Assembly (NCBI GenBank): GCA_963664245.1
Contig: OY760934.1
Location: 2,046,001 to 2,110,000, forward strand
DNA: 64,000 nucleotides
Direction of reading: 5' to 3'
DNA from: GCA-2711565 sp963664245
GTDB taxonomy: Bacteria; Bacteroidota; Bacteroidia; Bacteroidales; GCA-2711565
Shown: piece by piece, positions 25,714 through 34,437 of the stretch
How the letters are laid out: every line of letters begins with the position of its first letter
Numbering within the stretch: the stretch's first letter is position 1
The notes under the pieces: model-generated
Database searches by the model: none
What the model was told of the DNA's origin: nothing
Seen by the model: only the letters and a program-made list of their open reading frames with translations
Made by a program: the position numbers and the translations under genes

Positions 25714-26421
25714 ATGAGAAATTTAATTGTAACCTTAACTTTTGCATTAATCACAAGCGGGTTGTTCGCTCAAAAATTTAATACAGATCCGGATAAAAAG
25801 ATTGATTTTAGCGTAGATGTGTTTTATGATATTTGGCAAAATTTACCTGGAGATGCCAAAAATAAAGGGATATCTTTTGGTAACAGTTTCCAGGCAATGT
25901 ATGAGCGGCATATTTGGAAAAAAGATGGAACATTCAGATTAGCTTTAGGAGGAGGTATTACAACCCATAAATTGTCGATGGACCAATATATCAGGGACAT
26001 AAAAGATGTTATTGAGTTCACTCCTATCGATGACGCTGTTGATTACAAAAAAAGTAAATTGGTGGTTAATTATTTGGATTTTATTGCCGAATTACGTTTT
26101 AAAAGCCCATCAAAGATTCGTTTTGCAATTGGTGCACGGGTAGGCTTAAAAATAGGTAGCCATTTTACCTATAACGGACAACGTGTTAATTATAGCTCGG
26201 CAAGTGATGCGATGGTAAAAGCATCGGATTTTGCAGTAGAAGAAAAAGTTATATTCAAAGGTGTTGATCCTCTTGAAAAAATTAAATTTGGACCAACAAT
26301 CAGGCTTGGTTACAAGTTCTTCAATCTCTATGCTTATTATTCGATAACTAAACTATTTGACGAGGTTAACGGACCACAGGTTTATCCCATTTCCATTGGT
26401 ATCACGTTTAATCCCTTCTAG
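25714..26421 (+). CDS. Outer-membrane beta-barrel-like protein
   Basis: A 235-residue protein with a Sec signal, RNLIVTLTFALITSGLFAQ. The mature part is made of alternating amphipathic strands (YEREHIWKKDGTFRLALGGG-like, LNYLDFIAELRFKS, FGPTIRLGYKFFNLYAYYS) and ends with ISIGITFNPF, where a terminal Phe is the usual end of barrels inserted by BamA. It is probably an eight-stranded barrel of unknown function. No partner gene is evident. Confidence 0.65.
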   Translation: MRNLIVTLTFALITSGLFAQKFNTDPDKKIDFSVDVFYDIWQNLPGDAKNKGISFGNSFQAMYERHIWKKDGTFRLALGGGITTHKLSMDQYIRDIKDVIEFTPIDDAVDYKKSKLVVNYLDFIAELRFKSPSKIRFAIGARVGLKIGSHFTYNGQRVNYSSASDAMVKASDFAVEEKVIFKGVDPLEKIKFGPTIRLGYKFFNLYAYYSITKLFDEVNGPQVYPISIGITFNPF

Positions 26422-26425
26422 AAAT

Positions 26426-27037
26426 TTAATAATAAAAAGCTAAGGCAATCATAATAGCTATGCCGGATAACAATCCGGCATAAACTTGTGCTTGTGTATG
26501 AGCATTTAATTTTAACCGGGCAAATCCAATTAATCCGGCAGAAATAATGGAGAGTAATAAATAAATCGGGTTCAATATTATTGATTGTAAAGTCAAGCCT
26601 AAAATCATTCCAAGCATCCCTCCTATGGCCAACATGTGAATGCTGATCTTCCATCTTAAATTCACCACAAAAGCAAAAGCAATTAAAATAGTTGCTCCCA
26701 AGGTAAAATATTTATAAATAGGTGAAATTTGTGTCCCTTTTAATACCAAGTAAAGAACAAAGTTAAACCAAGTCATAATCATATACGGCAGAACGCGTTC
26801 TTTACGGCTATTCATTTGCAACGACTTAACTCGTTTCATGCTTTTTAACAAGAAAATCATCGCCAAAGGCAAAACCATAGTGATCATAAATACAATCAAC
26901 AAAAGGCGCAATTTTGATTCTTGCGTAAGAAGCATGGCATAATAAGCCTTTTGGTTGAACAACATCAAAAAGCCGTAAGTAGGCATTAAAACAGGATGAA
27001 AAAGATATGAAATGAGTTTTGCTAATTTAGTTTCCAT
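26426..27037 (-). CDS. Membrane protein, divergent PAP2-like
   Basis: A 203-residue protein with about six transmembrane helices. The order of helices and segments such as KISIHMLAIGGMLG and RLKLNAHTQAQVYAGLLSG recall the PAP2 phosphatase/lipid phosphatase fold, but the classical K-RP, SGH and SR-H-D catalytic residues are not all present; only the His of NAHTQAQVYAG sits where the last motif would be. It may be non-catalytic or a distant relative. It lies 14 bases downstream of rpoN on the same strand. Confidence 0.6.
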   Translation of the reverse strand: METKLAKLISYLFHPVLMPTYGFLMLFNQKAYYAMLLTQESKLRLLLIVFMITMVLPLAMIFLLKSMKRVKSLQMNSRKERVLPYMIMTWFNFVLYLVLKGTQISPIYKYFTLGATILIAFAFVVNLRWKISIHMLAIGGMLGMILGLTLQSIILNPIYLLLSIISAGLIGFARLKLNAHTQAQVYAGLLSGIAIMIALAFYY

Positions 27038-27051
27038 GAAAATAAAATAAT

Positions 27052-28524
27052 CTATAATTCTTTTCGTAAACGAGCCACCGGAATGTTTAATTGCTCACGG
27101 TATTTGGCTACGGTTCGGCGGGCAATACTGTAGCCTTTTTCTTTTAATATGCTGGTTAATTGCTCATCGGTAAGCGGTTTGCCTTTATTTTCGGCTTCAA
27201 TACAATCCGACAATATTTTTTTGATTTCGCGGGTTGAAACTTCTTCGCCACTATCGGTTTGCATCGATTCGGAGAAAAAGCTTTTTAACAAAAAGGTGCC
27301 AAAAGGAGTTTGAACATATTTACTATTTGCAACCCGTGAGATAGTTGATATATCAAGGTTCACAATCTCAGCAATATCTTTTAATATCATCGGACGGAGG
27401 TTGGTATCATCGCCCGTTAAAAAATATTCCCGCTGATAGTTCATAATCGCATTCATGGTTATATAAAGCGTATTCTGACGTTGCTTAATGGCATCAATGA
27501 ACCATTTGGCCGAATCAATCTTTTGCTTCACAAACATGAAAGCTTCTTTTTCCTTTTTCGTTTTCTTGCTTTCCGAATACGATTCGAGCATATCCATGTA
27601 AGTACGGCTCAAATGCAATTCCGGGGCATTCCTCGAATTCAAACTAAGTTCCAGAGTGCCATCATTATTATGGATGATAAAATCAGGCATAATATAATGA
27701 TTGGTTTTGGTGGTTTCGCTTAAGGAATTTCCCGGCTTTGGATTGAGTTTTAAAATAATATTGATGGCTTCTTTTAGTTGATCCTCGGTAATGTCGACTT
27801 TTTTAATAATTTTTTCGTAATGCTTTTTGGTGAACTCATTAAAATGGCGATCAATAATGTGGATGGCCAATCGAACGCTTCCATTCTCTTCGTCCATTTT
27901 CCGGAGCTGTATCAACAAACATTCCTGTAAATTTCGGGCACCCACGCCTGAGGGTTCAAACTCCTGGATAATCGAAAGGATTTCCAAAATTTCCTGACGG
28001 GTAGTAATCACGTTTTGGGTAAACGCCAGATCGTCAATCATGGCATCCACATCGCGTTGCAAATAGCCCGAATCATCAAGGTTCCCAATAATGGTTAACG
28101 CAATATTGTACTTATTTTCATCCAGATGGCGAAGCCCTAGTTGCTGAATCAAATTATCGTGAAAAGTTAAACCACTTACAAAAGGTACTTCCCTACGATC
28201 GTCATCATCGCTGTAATTGTTTGAAGAAAGTTTGTAAGAAGGAATGTCATCCTCATCCAGGTAATCGGCTACATCAAATTCGTCATCGGAAGAGCTTTCA
28301 TATTCGTCGTCCGACGATTCATCAAAATCGTTGTCTGAATCGTGGTCCAAATCATCTTCCAAATCTTCGGTTTCACCGGATTCTTCCAAGGCAGGGTTCT
28401 CTTCAATCTCCTGTTTTATACGCTGTTCAATGGCTACAGAAGGAATCTGTAAAAGCTTCATCAGCAAAATTTGCTGTGGAGAAAGCTTTTGCAAAAGTTT
28501 TTGTTGTAACCGTTGATTTAACAT
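27052..28524 (-). CDS. rpoN: RNA polymerase sigma-54 factor
   Basis: A 490-residue alternative sigma factor that needs an AAA+ activator. Region I is Gln/Leu-rich (LNQRLQQKLLQKLSPQQILLM), region II is a very acidic stretch at about 50-110, then the core-binding domain, and the C-terminal helix-turn-helix ends with the RpoN box ARRTVAKYRE followed by QLNIPVARLRKEL. It reads -24/-12 promoters. No activator gene lies in the window, so its regulon cannot be seen here. Confidence 0.96.
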   Translation of the reverse strand: MLNQRLQQKLLQKLSPQQILLMKLLQIPSVAIEQRIKQEIEENPALEESGETEDLEDDLDHDSDNDFDESSDDEYESSSDDEFDVADYLDEDDIPSYKLSSNNYSDDDDRREVPFVSGLTFHDNLIQQLGLRHLDENKYNIALTIIGNLDDSGYLQRDVDAMIDDLAFTQNVITTRQEILEILSIIQEFEPSGVGARNLQECLLIQLRKMDEENGSVRLAIHIIDRHFNEFTKKHYEKIIKKVDITEDQLKEAINIILKLNPKPGNSLSETTKTNHYIMPDFIIHNNDGTLELSLNSRNAPELHLSRTYMDMLESYSESKKTKKEKEAFMFVKQKIDSAKWFIDAIKQRQNTLYITMNAIMNYQREYFLTGDDTNLRPMILKDIAEIVNLDISTISRVANSKYVQTPFGTFLLKSFFSESMQTDSGEEVSTREIKKILSDCIEAENKGKPLTDEQLTSILKEKGYSIARRTVAKYREQLNIPVARLRKEL

Positions 28525-28589
28525 GGCCGATCAAAATTTATACCAAATTCTACTTCTACGAATATACGAAGTTTTAGAAGGTGAACAAA

Positions 28590-30032
28590 TTAAAATTCGG
28601 CATTTTGAGGGGTTCTCGGGAACGGAATTACATCACGAATATTACCCATACCCGTAACGAACAACATCAGGCGCTCAAAACCAAGGCCATAGCCCGAATG
28701 TGGAACGGTTCCAAATTTCCGGGTTTCCAAAAACCACCACATTTCTTCTTCCGGAATTTCCAATTCCTTGATACGTTTTTGCAGTTTTTCCATGTTTTCT
28801 TCACGCTGCGAACCACCAATGATTTCACCTATTTGCGGGAACAATACATCCATTCCGCGAACCGTTTTTCCGTCATCGTTTTGCTTCATATAAAAAGCTT
28901 TGATTTCTTTCGGATAATCAATGATGATGACCGGTTTTTTAAAGTGTTTTTCTACCAGGTAACGCTCGTGTTCCGACTGCAAATCAATGCCCCATTCTTC
29001 AACTAAAAACTGGAATTTTTTCTTTTTATTGGGTTTGGAATTACGAAGAATCTCGTAAGCCTCGGTATAAGTAATCCGTTCAAAATCGTTGTCCACCACA
29101 AAACGAAGCTTCTCAATCAACTCCATGGAACGTTCTTCTTCTTTCTTGTTTTTTTCTTCGTCTTGCAAGCGTTTGCTAAGAAACTCAAGGTCTTCCATGC
29201 AATTGTCAAGGGCGTACTGAACTACGTATTTCAGGTGTTCTTCGGCCAAATCCATGTTGTCGTTAATGTCGTGAAAAGCCACTTCCGGTTCCAACATCCA
29301 GAACTCGGCCAGATGACGCGTGGTGTTTGAATTCTCAGCACGGAAGGTCGGCCCAAAAGTATACACCTGTGACATTGCCAGGGCAGCCAACTCAGCTTCC
29401 AGCTGACCCGAAACCGTTAAATTGGTTGGTTTCCCGAAAAAATCTTCTTTATAATTTACCGAACCATCCTCATTTAAAGGCGGGTTTTTCGGATCAAGTG
29501 TAGTTACACGAAACATCTCTCCGGCTCCTTCGGCATCCGAGCCGGTAATAATGGGCGAATGGATGTTGTAATAGCCCTTGTCGTTAAAAAACTTGTGGTT
29601 GGCAAAAATCATGGCATGACGAATACGGGTAATCGCCCCGAAAGTGTTTGTGCGAAAACGTAAATGCGCTTTTTCACGCAAAAATTCCAGGGAGTGTTTT
29701 TTGGGTTGCAACGGGTATTCATCCGGATGAGCTTCGCCAAGCAATTCAATATTGATGGCACGGATTTCGTTGATTTGCCCGCTACCCTGAGATTCAACAA
29801 TCTCTCCATCGATAGAAACAGAAGCCCCGGTGGTGATCTTCGCCAACATTTTTTCATCATTAAACGTATTTAAATCAACAACTACCTGGCTATTATTCAA
29901 ACAAGAGCCATCATTAACAGCGATAAACGCTACATTTTTACTACTCCTTTTGGTACGTACCCAGCCTTTGATGTTCACCTTTGAACCAAAAGCTTCGGAT
30001 TTTAAAACTTCGTTGATTTTTGTTCGTTTCAT
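28590..30032 (-). CDS. asnS: Asparaginyl-tRNA synthetase
   Basis: Class IIb synthetase of 480 residues that charges tRNA-Asn. The N-terminal OB-fold anticodon-binding domain (about 1-115) contains VNIKGWVRTKRSSKNVAFI. The catalytic core has motif 2 FGPTFRAENSNTTRHLAEFWMLEPE and motif 3 GYGLGFERLMLFVTG near the C-terminus. It is divergent from the DAHP synthase gene. Confidence 0.96.
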   Translation of the reverse strand: MKRTKINEVLKSEAFGSKVNIKGWVRTKRSSKNVAFIAVNDGSCLNNSQVVVDLNTFNDEKMLAKITTGASVSIDGEIVESQGSGQINEIRAINIELLGEAHPDEYPLQPKKHSLEFLREKAHLRFRTNTFGAITRIRHAMIFANHKFFNDKGYYNIHSPIITGSDAEGAGEMFRVTTLDPKNPPLNEDGSVNYKEDFFGKPTNLTVSGQLEAELAALAMSQVYTFGPTFRAENSNTTRHLAEFWMLEPEVAFHDINDNMDLAEEHLKYVVQYALDNCMEDLEFLSKRLQDEEKNKKEEERSMELIEKLRFVVDNDFERITYTEAYEILRNSKPNKKKKFQFLVEEWGIDLQSEHERYLVEKHFKKPVIIIDYPKEIKAFYMKQNDDGKTVRGMDVLFPQIGEIIGGSQREENMEKLQKRIKELEIPEEEMWWFLETRKFGTVPHSGYGLGFERLMLFVTGMGNIRDVIPFPRTPQNAEF

Positions 30033-30197
30033 TCGTATTAATTTTTAATAAACAGATCGAATGGAACTCGCATGCGATAAATGAATCTTATTTAGCAACA
30101 CGCTCGTTTCATGATGAATTTAATTTTTTTTGCAAAAAAACAAAATTTGTGCGATCTATACACAAACATTCTATTAAAAAGCTGCAAATTAAATTTT

Positions 30198-30205
30198 TAC
30201 CTTTG
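30198..30205 (+). promoter_or_regulatory. -7 box of the DAHP synthase gene
   Basis: TACCTTTG fits TAnnTTTG and ends nine bases before the ATG at 30215. The -33 element is not evident. Its position supports this start over an open frame of 65 further codons upstream. Confidence 0.5.
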
Positions 30206-30214
30206 CTACACTTT

Positions 30215-31300
30215 ATGACTGCAAAATTAGACATATTTCCCATAAATCAATGGATGAATGAGATAGATCGTCCGTTAATTATCGGTGGCCCGTGTTCGGC
30301 AGAAACCGAAGAACAAGTATTAACCATTGCCCGTGCTTTAAGAAAATCAGGAAAAGTAAGCGTTTACCGGGCTGGGATATGGAAACCACGCACCCGCCCC
30401 AATTATTTTGAAGGCGTGGGCGAGAAAGGTTTGCAGTGGCTGCAAAAGGTAAAATCCGAAACCGGGATGAAAACAACGGTTGAAGTGGCCAGCCCGCAGC
30501 ATGTTGAACAGTGCCTCAAACACGGAATTGATATGCTTTGGATTGGTGCCCGAACTGTGGTGAACCCTTTTTCGGTGCAGGAAATTGCCGAAGCTTTGCA
30601 GGGGGTGGATATTCCGGTTCTTATTAAGAACCCCGTTAACCCGGACATTAAATTATGGGTGGGAGCCATTGAGCGGATGAACCAAAGCGGCATTCGTAAA
30701 ATTATGGCGGTTCACCGGGGATTTTACACCACCGGCAACAAGCAGTTTCGTAACCCGCCGGTGTGGGAAATTCCGATTGAATTGAAGCGGATCATCCCTA
30801 ACATTCCGGTTTTGGTTGACCCGAGCCATATTTGCGGAAACACCGAAAACATTCCGTTCATCGCCCAAAAAGCCATGGATTTGGAAATGGACGGTTTGAT
30901 GATTGAGGTGCACCACAAGCCTAAAGAAGCACTTTCCGACCCCGATCAGCAACTCACCCCGGATGAACTTGAAAAGCTCTTAAAAGAGCTGGTGATCCGC
31001 GAAAAATCGGGTGACAAGGAATTTGAAAACAAACTAACTGAACTCCGCACCCAAATTGACGAAATTGATGCCGACCTGCTCCAGATTTTGGGCAAACGCA
31101 TGCAGGTGGTGCGCAAAATCGGCGAATACAAAAAGGACCACAAAATTACCATCCTCCAACTTAAACGCTGGAGCCACATTATTGAGGACCGCCTGAAAAC
31201 CGGGATTTCTAACGGCCTGGAAAAAGAATTTTTATTGCAACTATTGGAGCTTCTCCACACCGAAAGCATGCGGATACAGACGGAGATTTTGAATTCTTAG
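30215..31300 (+). CDS. DAHP synthase / chorismate mutase fusion
   Basis: A 361-residue bifunctional enzyme at the entry and the Phe/Tyr branch of the shikimate pathway. The first 265 residues are a type I-beta DAHP synthase: IIGGPCSAETEEQ, YRAGIWKPRTRPNYFEG, IGARTVVNPF, VLIKNPVNPD, VLVDPSHICGN. The last 85 or so residues are an AroQ-type chorismate mutase (LTELRTQIDEIDADLLQILGKRM...KIGEYKKDHK). Mutase-linked forms are usually feedback-controlled by prephenate or Tyr/Phe. I start at ATG 30215, behind the -7 box. It stands alone, without other aro or phe genes. Confidence 0.93.
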   Translation: MTAKLDIFPINQWMNEIDRPLIIGGPCSAETEEQVLTIARALRKSGKVSVYRAGIWKPRTRPNYFEGVGEKGLQWLQKVKSETGMKTTVEVASPQHVEQCLKHGIDMLWIGARTVVNPFSVQEIAEALQGVDIPVLIKNPVNPDIKLWVGAIERMNQSGIRKIMAVHRGFYTTGNKQFRNPPVWEIPIELKRIIPNIPVLVDPSHICGNTENIPFIAQKAMDLEMDGLMIEVHHKPKEALSDPDQQLTPDELEKLLKELVIREKSGDKEFENKLTELRTQIDEIDADLLQILGKRMQVVRKIGEYKKDHKITILQLKRWSHIIEDRLKTGISNGLEKEFLLQLLELLHTESMRIQTEILNS

Positions 31301-31343
31301 CGATTGGCTTTTAGCTATTGGCAAAATTCGGAGATCAAATGCT

Positions 31344-31376
31344 GTTAATCCTTGTTCGGTGTTGTTTTGATTTAAT
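31344..31376. repeat. Dispersed intergenic repeat, copy 3 (diverged)
   Basis: GTTAATCCTTGTTCGGTGTTG then TTTTGATTTAAT matches the middle of the copies at 11126 and 12908. It separates the DAHP synthase gene from accessory genes on the opposite strand. Confidence 0.5.
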
Positions 31377-31424
31377 CAGACAGAAAAATATTTTCGATTC
31401 AGTGAAGACATCAATCTTGGTCAA

Positions 31425-31958
31425 CTATTTATCATCACTTATAGTCTTGTTTAGTAAGTCTTTTAACTGAGCTAACAAATATTCTGGTTCTGGAAAAAAT
31501 TTTTTTGAATATAACCAATTCCTTCTTTGTCCAATTGAGAAAGTCCCCGTATTAACTTTATAACCAGAGTTTACATAATAATTTGAGGATTCTAAAATCA
31601 GTTTAGCATCATCCTTTTTAATTGTCCATTGATGTCCCCCTCTACCAACTCGGTTATCTTCAAGGTGGCACTCAAGCCCTTTAGATGTTATTTTTAATAT
31701 TGTTTTTTGTTTAGATGTTTTAAAAACAATTAATTGCTTAGCTGAAAAATCTTCATCATTATTGGCTTTCTTATCATTAGGTTCTGGTTCTTGTTCAGGA
31801 GTCTTTAAATACGTACGCCATGCAAAATAAGCCATAATCACTGCTGTAAGAGTCGTTAATATATTTGTAAATACAGCGACCCAATCTCCAAAATGCATAT
31901 CCTCAAACATTTTACTAAGATATAATTCAAATAAGACTTTCAAAACAATATTATACAT
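31425..31958 (-). CDS. Hypothetical single-span membrane protein
   Basis: A 177-residue protein. After a short N-terminus there is one transmembrane helix at about 25-46 (WVAVFTNILTTLTAVIMAYFA), then a Glu/Pro/Asp/Lys-rich linker and a beta-rich soluble domain with HLEDNRVGRGGHQWTIKKDD and a basic-aromatic C-terminus. An internal ATG (MFEDMHFGDW, residue 17) could be the start. I recognise no family. It sits between a dispersed repeat and the VapA-like gene and is AT-rich. Confidence 0.55.
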   Translation of the reverse strand: MYNIVLKVLFELYLSKMFEDMHFGDWVAVFTNILTTLTAVIMAYFAWRTYLKTPEQEPEPNDKKANNDEDFSAKQLIVFKTSKQKTILKITSKGLECHLEDNRVGRGGHQWTIKKDDAKLILESSNYYVNSGYKVNTGTFSIGQRRNWLYSKKFFPEPEYLLAQLKDLLNKTISDDK

Positions 31959-32013
31959 AAAACAATCTATTATCTACTTTTAAGAGAAACACTTCTGTTT
32001 GTAACAAAGAAAT

Positions 32014-32496
32014 TTATTTCTTTTTCCATTTTCCGGCGCCACCAACTTCAAATGCGCCAAAGCCTCCTGAAAGCCCATTGAATTGACCAACAGGGATACC
32101 CTTTTTATTGAACCAGGTTATCTGGAATATGCCTCCCACTTCACCGGCACCTTGTGCATGAAATCCGGTGGTTTCCTTAAATAAAGCTTCCCAACTTTTA
32201 TAAGCCGTATACATAAATCCAAAACTTTCGTATACTGCGCCACCTAATCCCCATACCGTTGCGTCAAACTCCCATGGTATTTCTTCAAAGCTTTCCGGTT
32301 CACAAGAAACCCTTCCCCAAATTGCAAGGACTCCAATTTTTGCTTTTGACGCAACAGGATCCGGAACATCGATTTTATTTGCCGAAGCAAGAAAATTCTC
32401 AAGTTCTGCTTCGTCAACTTTACCTTTAAATGCTTTTAAAGTAGCGGCTCTGCAAGCAGCTAAAAATTCTGCGTTGTTTATTAAATCTTCTTTCAT
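32014..32496 (-). CDS. VapA-like Gly-rich protein (tentative)
   Basis: A 160-residue protein with no signal peptide. The first 50 residues are helical; the rest is beta-rich and ends in a glycine-rich pattern, GAGEVGGIFQITWFNKKG, PVGQFNGLSGGFGAFEVGGAGKW. The spacing of a WF-x-G strand, a G-x-F-x-G strand and a final GG-x-GxW recalls the C-terminal barrel of the Rhodococcus VapA/VapB family of virulence-associated proteins. That link rests on pattern memory only and the function is not known. It is upstream of the single-span protein gene, 55 bases apart. Confidence 0.5.
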   Translation of the reverse strand: MKEDLINNAEFLAACRAATLKAFKGKVDEAELENFLASANKIDVPDPVASKAKIGVLAIWGRVSCEPESFEEIPWEFDATVWGLGGAVYESFGFMYTAYKSWEALFKETTGFHAQGAGEVGGIFQITWFNKKGIPVGQFNGLSGGFGAFEVGGAGKWKKK

Positions 32497-32836
32497 AATG
32501 TTAATTTTTAAGTGATTTTTATAATAAGCTACGCCCGTACGGCGAGAAAAAATAAACCATTTAAAACATGCCTGTTTTATTAAAAATCAACATTGCTATG
32601 CCAGATGTCGGGGAGAAATTTCCATCTAAAAACATAAATATAAGAAAAATCTGTTAGGATAAAAAGCATAATCCGAAAAATAATTTATAAACGCAATCAA
32701 TATGTTATGAAAATTTCAACAGATTATTTGCACCATAAACTAAAATTTTAATACTTTCGTTGTTGTTGTATAGCAATGTTATTCCTTAAAAAAGGATAAT
32801 TACTTTTAAATGGTCAACTTAATTAAATTCGATATT
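32497..32836. other. Intergenic stretch without a recognised element
   Basis: AT-rich DNA between two divergent genes. I see a short A/T hairpin CCTT-AAAA-AAGG near 32788 and a degenerate -7-like TACTTTCG at about 32753, but nothing I would call with confidence. Confidence 0.4.
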
Positions 32837-33520
32837 ATGAAAAATCTCAAACAATCAACGGTAAACATCATGAGTGCAATGTTTATTATGGCATTGCTTT
32901 TTACGGTTACCCCAAAATTTAGCTATTCACAAGTAAGTTTAGAAGGAAACATCTATGGTGTTGGACAAGACAAAATGCTTTACACTTGGGACAAAGGTTC
33001 ATGGAAAAAAACCTCGAACAGTGGTGATATTATTTCTGTAGCCATTATGGAAGACGGAACCATTGTTGCTGTTGGTAAAGACAAACAGCTTTACATCTGG
33101 AACAGGGATTCATGGAAAGTAGTTCCGAACAGCGGACATGTTATTTCTATTGCCGTAATGAAAGACGGTAAAATTCTTGGCGTGGGAACCGACAACAAAA
33201 TGTACATCTGGACGCAAACCGCCTTATCTACCCTTTGGAAAGAAATTCCAAACAGCGATGGCGTTATTGCCGTAACCGTGATGAAAGACGGAACCATTGT
33301 AGGTGTTGGCAAAGACAAACAAGTCCACATGTGGACCGGTAAATCATGGAAAGTAATCCCGAATAGCGGCGATGTGATTGACGTTGCTATTTCGTTGGAT
33401 CAAAAAATTGTAGGTGTAGGTGCCAACAACAGCCTTTATGTTTGGACCCAAACTGCGCTTTACAGTGCTTGGGAAGAAATTCCAAACAGCGACGGAGTTG
33501 TTGCTATTGCTATTAACTAA
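32837..33520 (+). CDS. Secreted tectonin-type beta-propeller repeat protein
   Basis: A 227-residue protein. I take ATG 32837 (MKNLKQSTVN) because it gives a normal signal peptide ending at FSYSQ. The mature chain is five units of about 37-41 residues, each with the pattern I-x-GVG-x-D-x-x-x-Y-x-W, a W-K/E strand, P-NS-G/D and a VI-x-VA-x-M-x-DG strand. Units ending in WTQTAL (at about 126 and 204) alternate with shorter ones. This resembles tectonin or Fip-lectin propellers that bind glycans, though five units may form an incomplete or dimerising propeller. It could act on the cell surface or be released. Confidence 0.7.
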   Translation: MKNLKQSTVNIMSAMFIMALLFTVTPKFSYSQVSLEGNIYGVGQDKMLYTWDKGSWKKTSNSGDIISVAIMEDGTIVAVGKDKQLYIWNRDSWKVVPNSGHVISIAVMKDGKILGVGTDNKMYIWTQTALSTLWKEIPNSDGVIAVTVMKDGTIVGVGKDKQVHMWTGKSWKVIPNSGDVIDVAISLDQKIVGVGANNSLYVWTQTALYSAWEEIPNSDGVVAIAIN

Positions 33521-33538
33521 CACTGTTGTTTCCCAAAA

Positions 33539-33572
33539 CAAAAAAGCACGAAGCTTTGCTTCGTGCTTTTTT
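33539..33572. terminator. Bidirectional terminator
   Basis: Stem AAAAAGCACGAAGC with GCTTCGTGCTTTTTT, loop TTT, between the convergent tectonin-type and DUF302 genes; T-runs occur on both strands. Confidence 0.9.
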
Positions 33573-33602
33573 GTTTTATAAATCAAGTTTCGCAAAAACG
33601 AA

Positions 33603-33992
33603 TCAGTCTAAAGACGAAATAATATTTTCCAAAGTATCCCTTACCATTTTTGCAAATCCGGCCAGCTCTTCATTTTCGATGGCCATCATAGATGCAATAG
33701 GATCAATAGCCGCAACTTCAACTTCATTTTCATTCAGCTCCTGGACAATAACATTACAAGGTAACATGGTTCCTATTTTGTCTTCTTTTAACAAGGCTTT
33801 ATGCGCCAATCCGGGATTACATGCCCCCAGTATTTTATATTTTCGGAAATCAACATTCAGTTTGTCTTTTAATTTATCGTGAATATCAATTTCTGTTAAT
33901 ACTCCAAATCCCTCTTTTGCCAGAGCGGCTTTCGTTTTTGAAATGGCAGTTTCAAAATCAGTATTTAGTGTTTTTTCAATGTAGTATTTCAT
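33603..33992 (-). CDS. DUF302 domain protein
   Basis: A 129-residue cytoplasmic protein covering the whole DUF302 fold: VEKTL-like start, ALAKEGFGVLTEIDIHDKLKDKLNVDF, KILGACNPGLAHKAL with the conserved Cys, and MLPCNVIVQEL. The family has a swapped alpha/beta fold of unknown role and is often found with sulfur or redox genes. It is a single gene. Confidence 0.88.
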   Translation of the reverse strand: MKYYIEKTLNTDFETAISKTKAALAKEGFGVLTEIDIHDKLKDKLNVDFRKYKILGACNPGLAHKALLKEDKIGTMLPCNVIVQELNENEVEVAAIDPIASMMAIENEELAGFAKMVRDTLENIISSLD

Positions 33993-34233
33993 AAGATGTT
34001 TTTTATATTTTACCGTTTATTTAGAGATTTTTCAGACTTATTTCGTGTGATAACAATCACTGTTTCTTTATGTAAAGATAATAAATTTATCAATGTAAAT
34101 ATATTAGATGTTTGATGTATAAAAGCAGAAATTGATTTGCAATATGCGATTTTCAATTGAATATTTGAAAACGCTGATTAAAGATTTAAGAAGTGTGCCA
34201 TTCCCTGATATAGGTTGACTCAAAAAGCAAACT

Positions 34234-34402
34234 ATGATGAAATCGAATGCACAATTAATCTGAAAAAAGCGGGTATATTCAGGAGATTTTAAGCGAGAAT
34301 TAGTAAACGAGTTTGAACAAGGGAACTATCATTTTAGGTTATTACTAATTTTTGAGCATAAATTCACTATAAAAATTATTCCTAACCTCAAAAAATTTTA
34401 TT
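34234..34402 (+). pseudogene. Remnant of a transposase OrfA N-terminus
   Basis: From ATG 34234 the frame reads MMKSNAQLI, a TGA stop, then KKRVYSGDFKRELVNEFEQ and GNYHFRLLLIFEHKF. The R-x-YS-x-DFKRELVNEFEQGNY stretch is the typical beginning of IS3-type or related helix-turn-helix OrfA proteins. A stop lies near the start, and the frame ends at about 34402 without the rest of a transposase. No inverted repeats were found. It occupies the 445-base gap between DUF302 and the histidine kinase gene. Confidence 0.5.
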
Positions 34403-34437
34403 AGGCAATAGAAATTCGTGTAAGATAATTTTTGTTT

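Noticed and set aside
33000..33500. Regular spacing of repeats, as in a CRISPR array
   Set aside because: The repeats are coding units of a tectonin-type protein, in frame and diverged.
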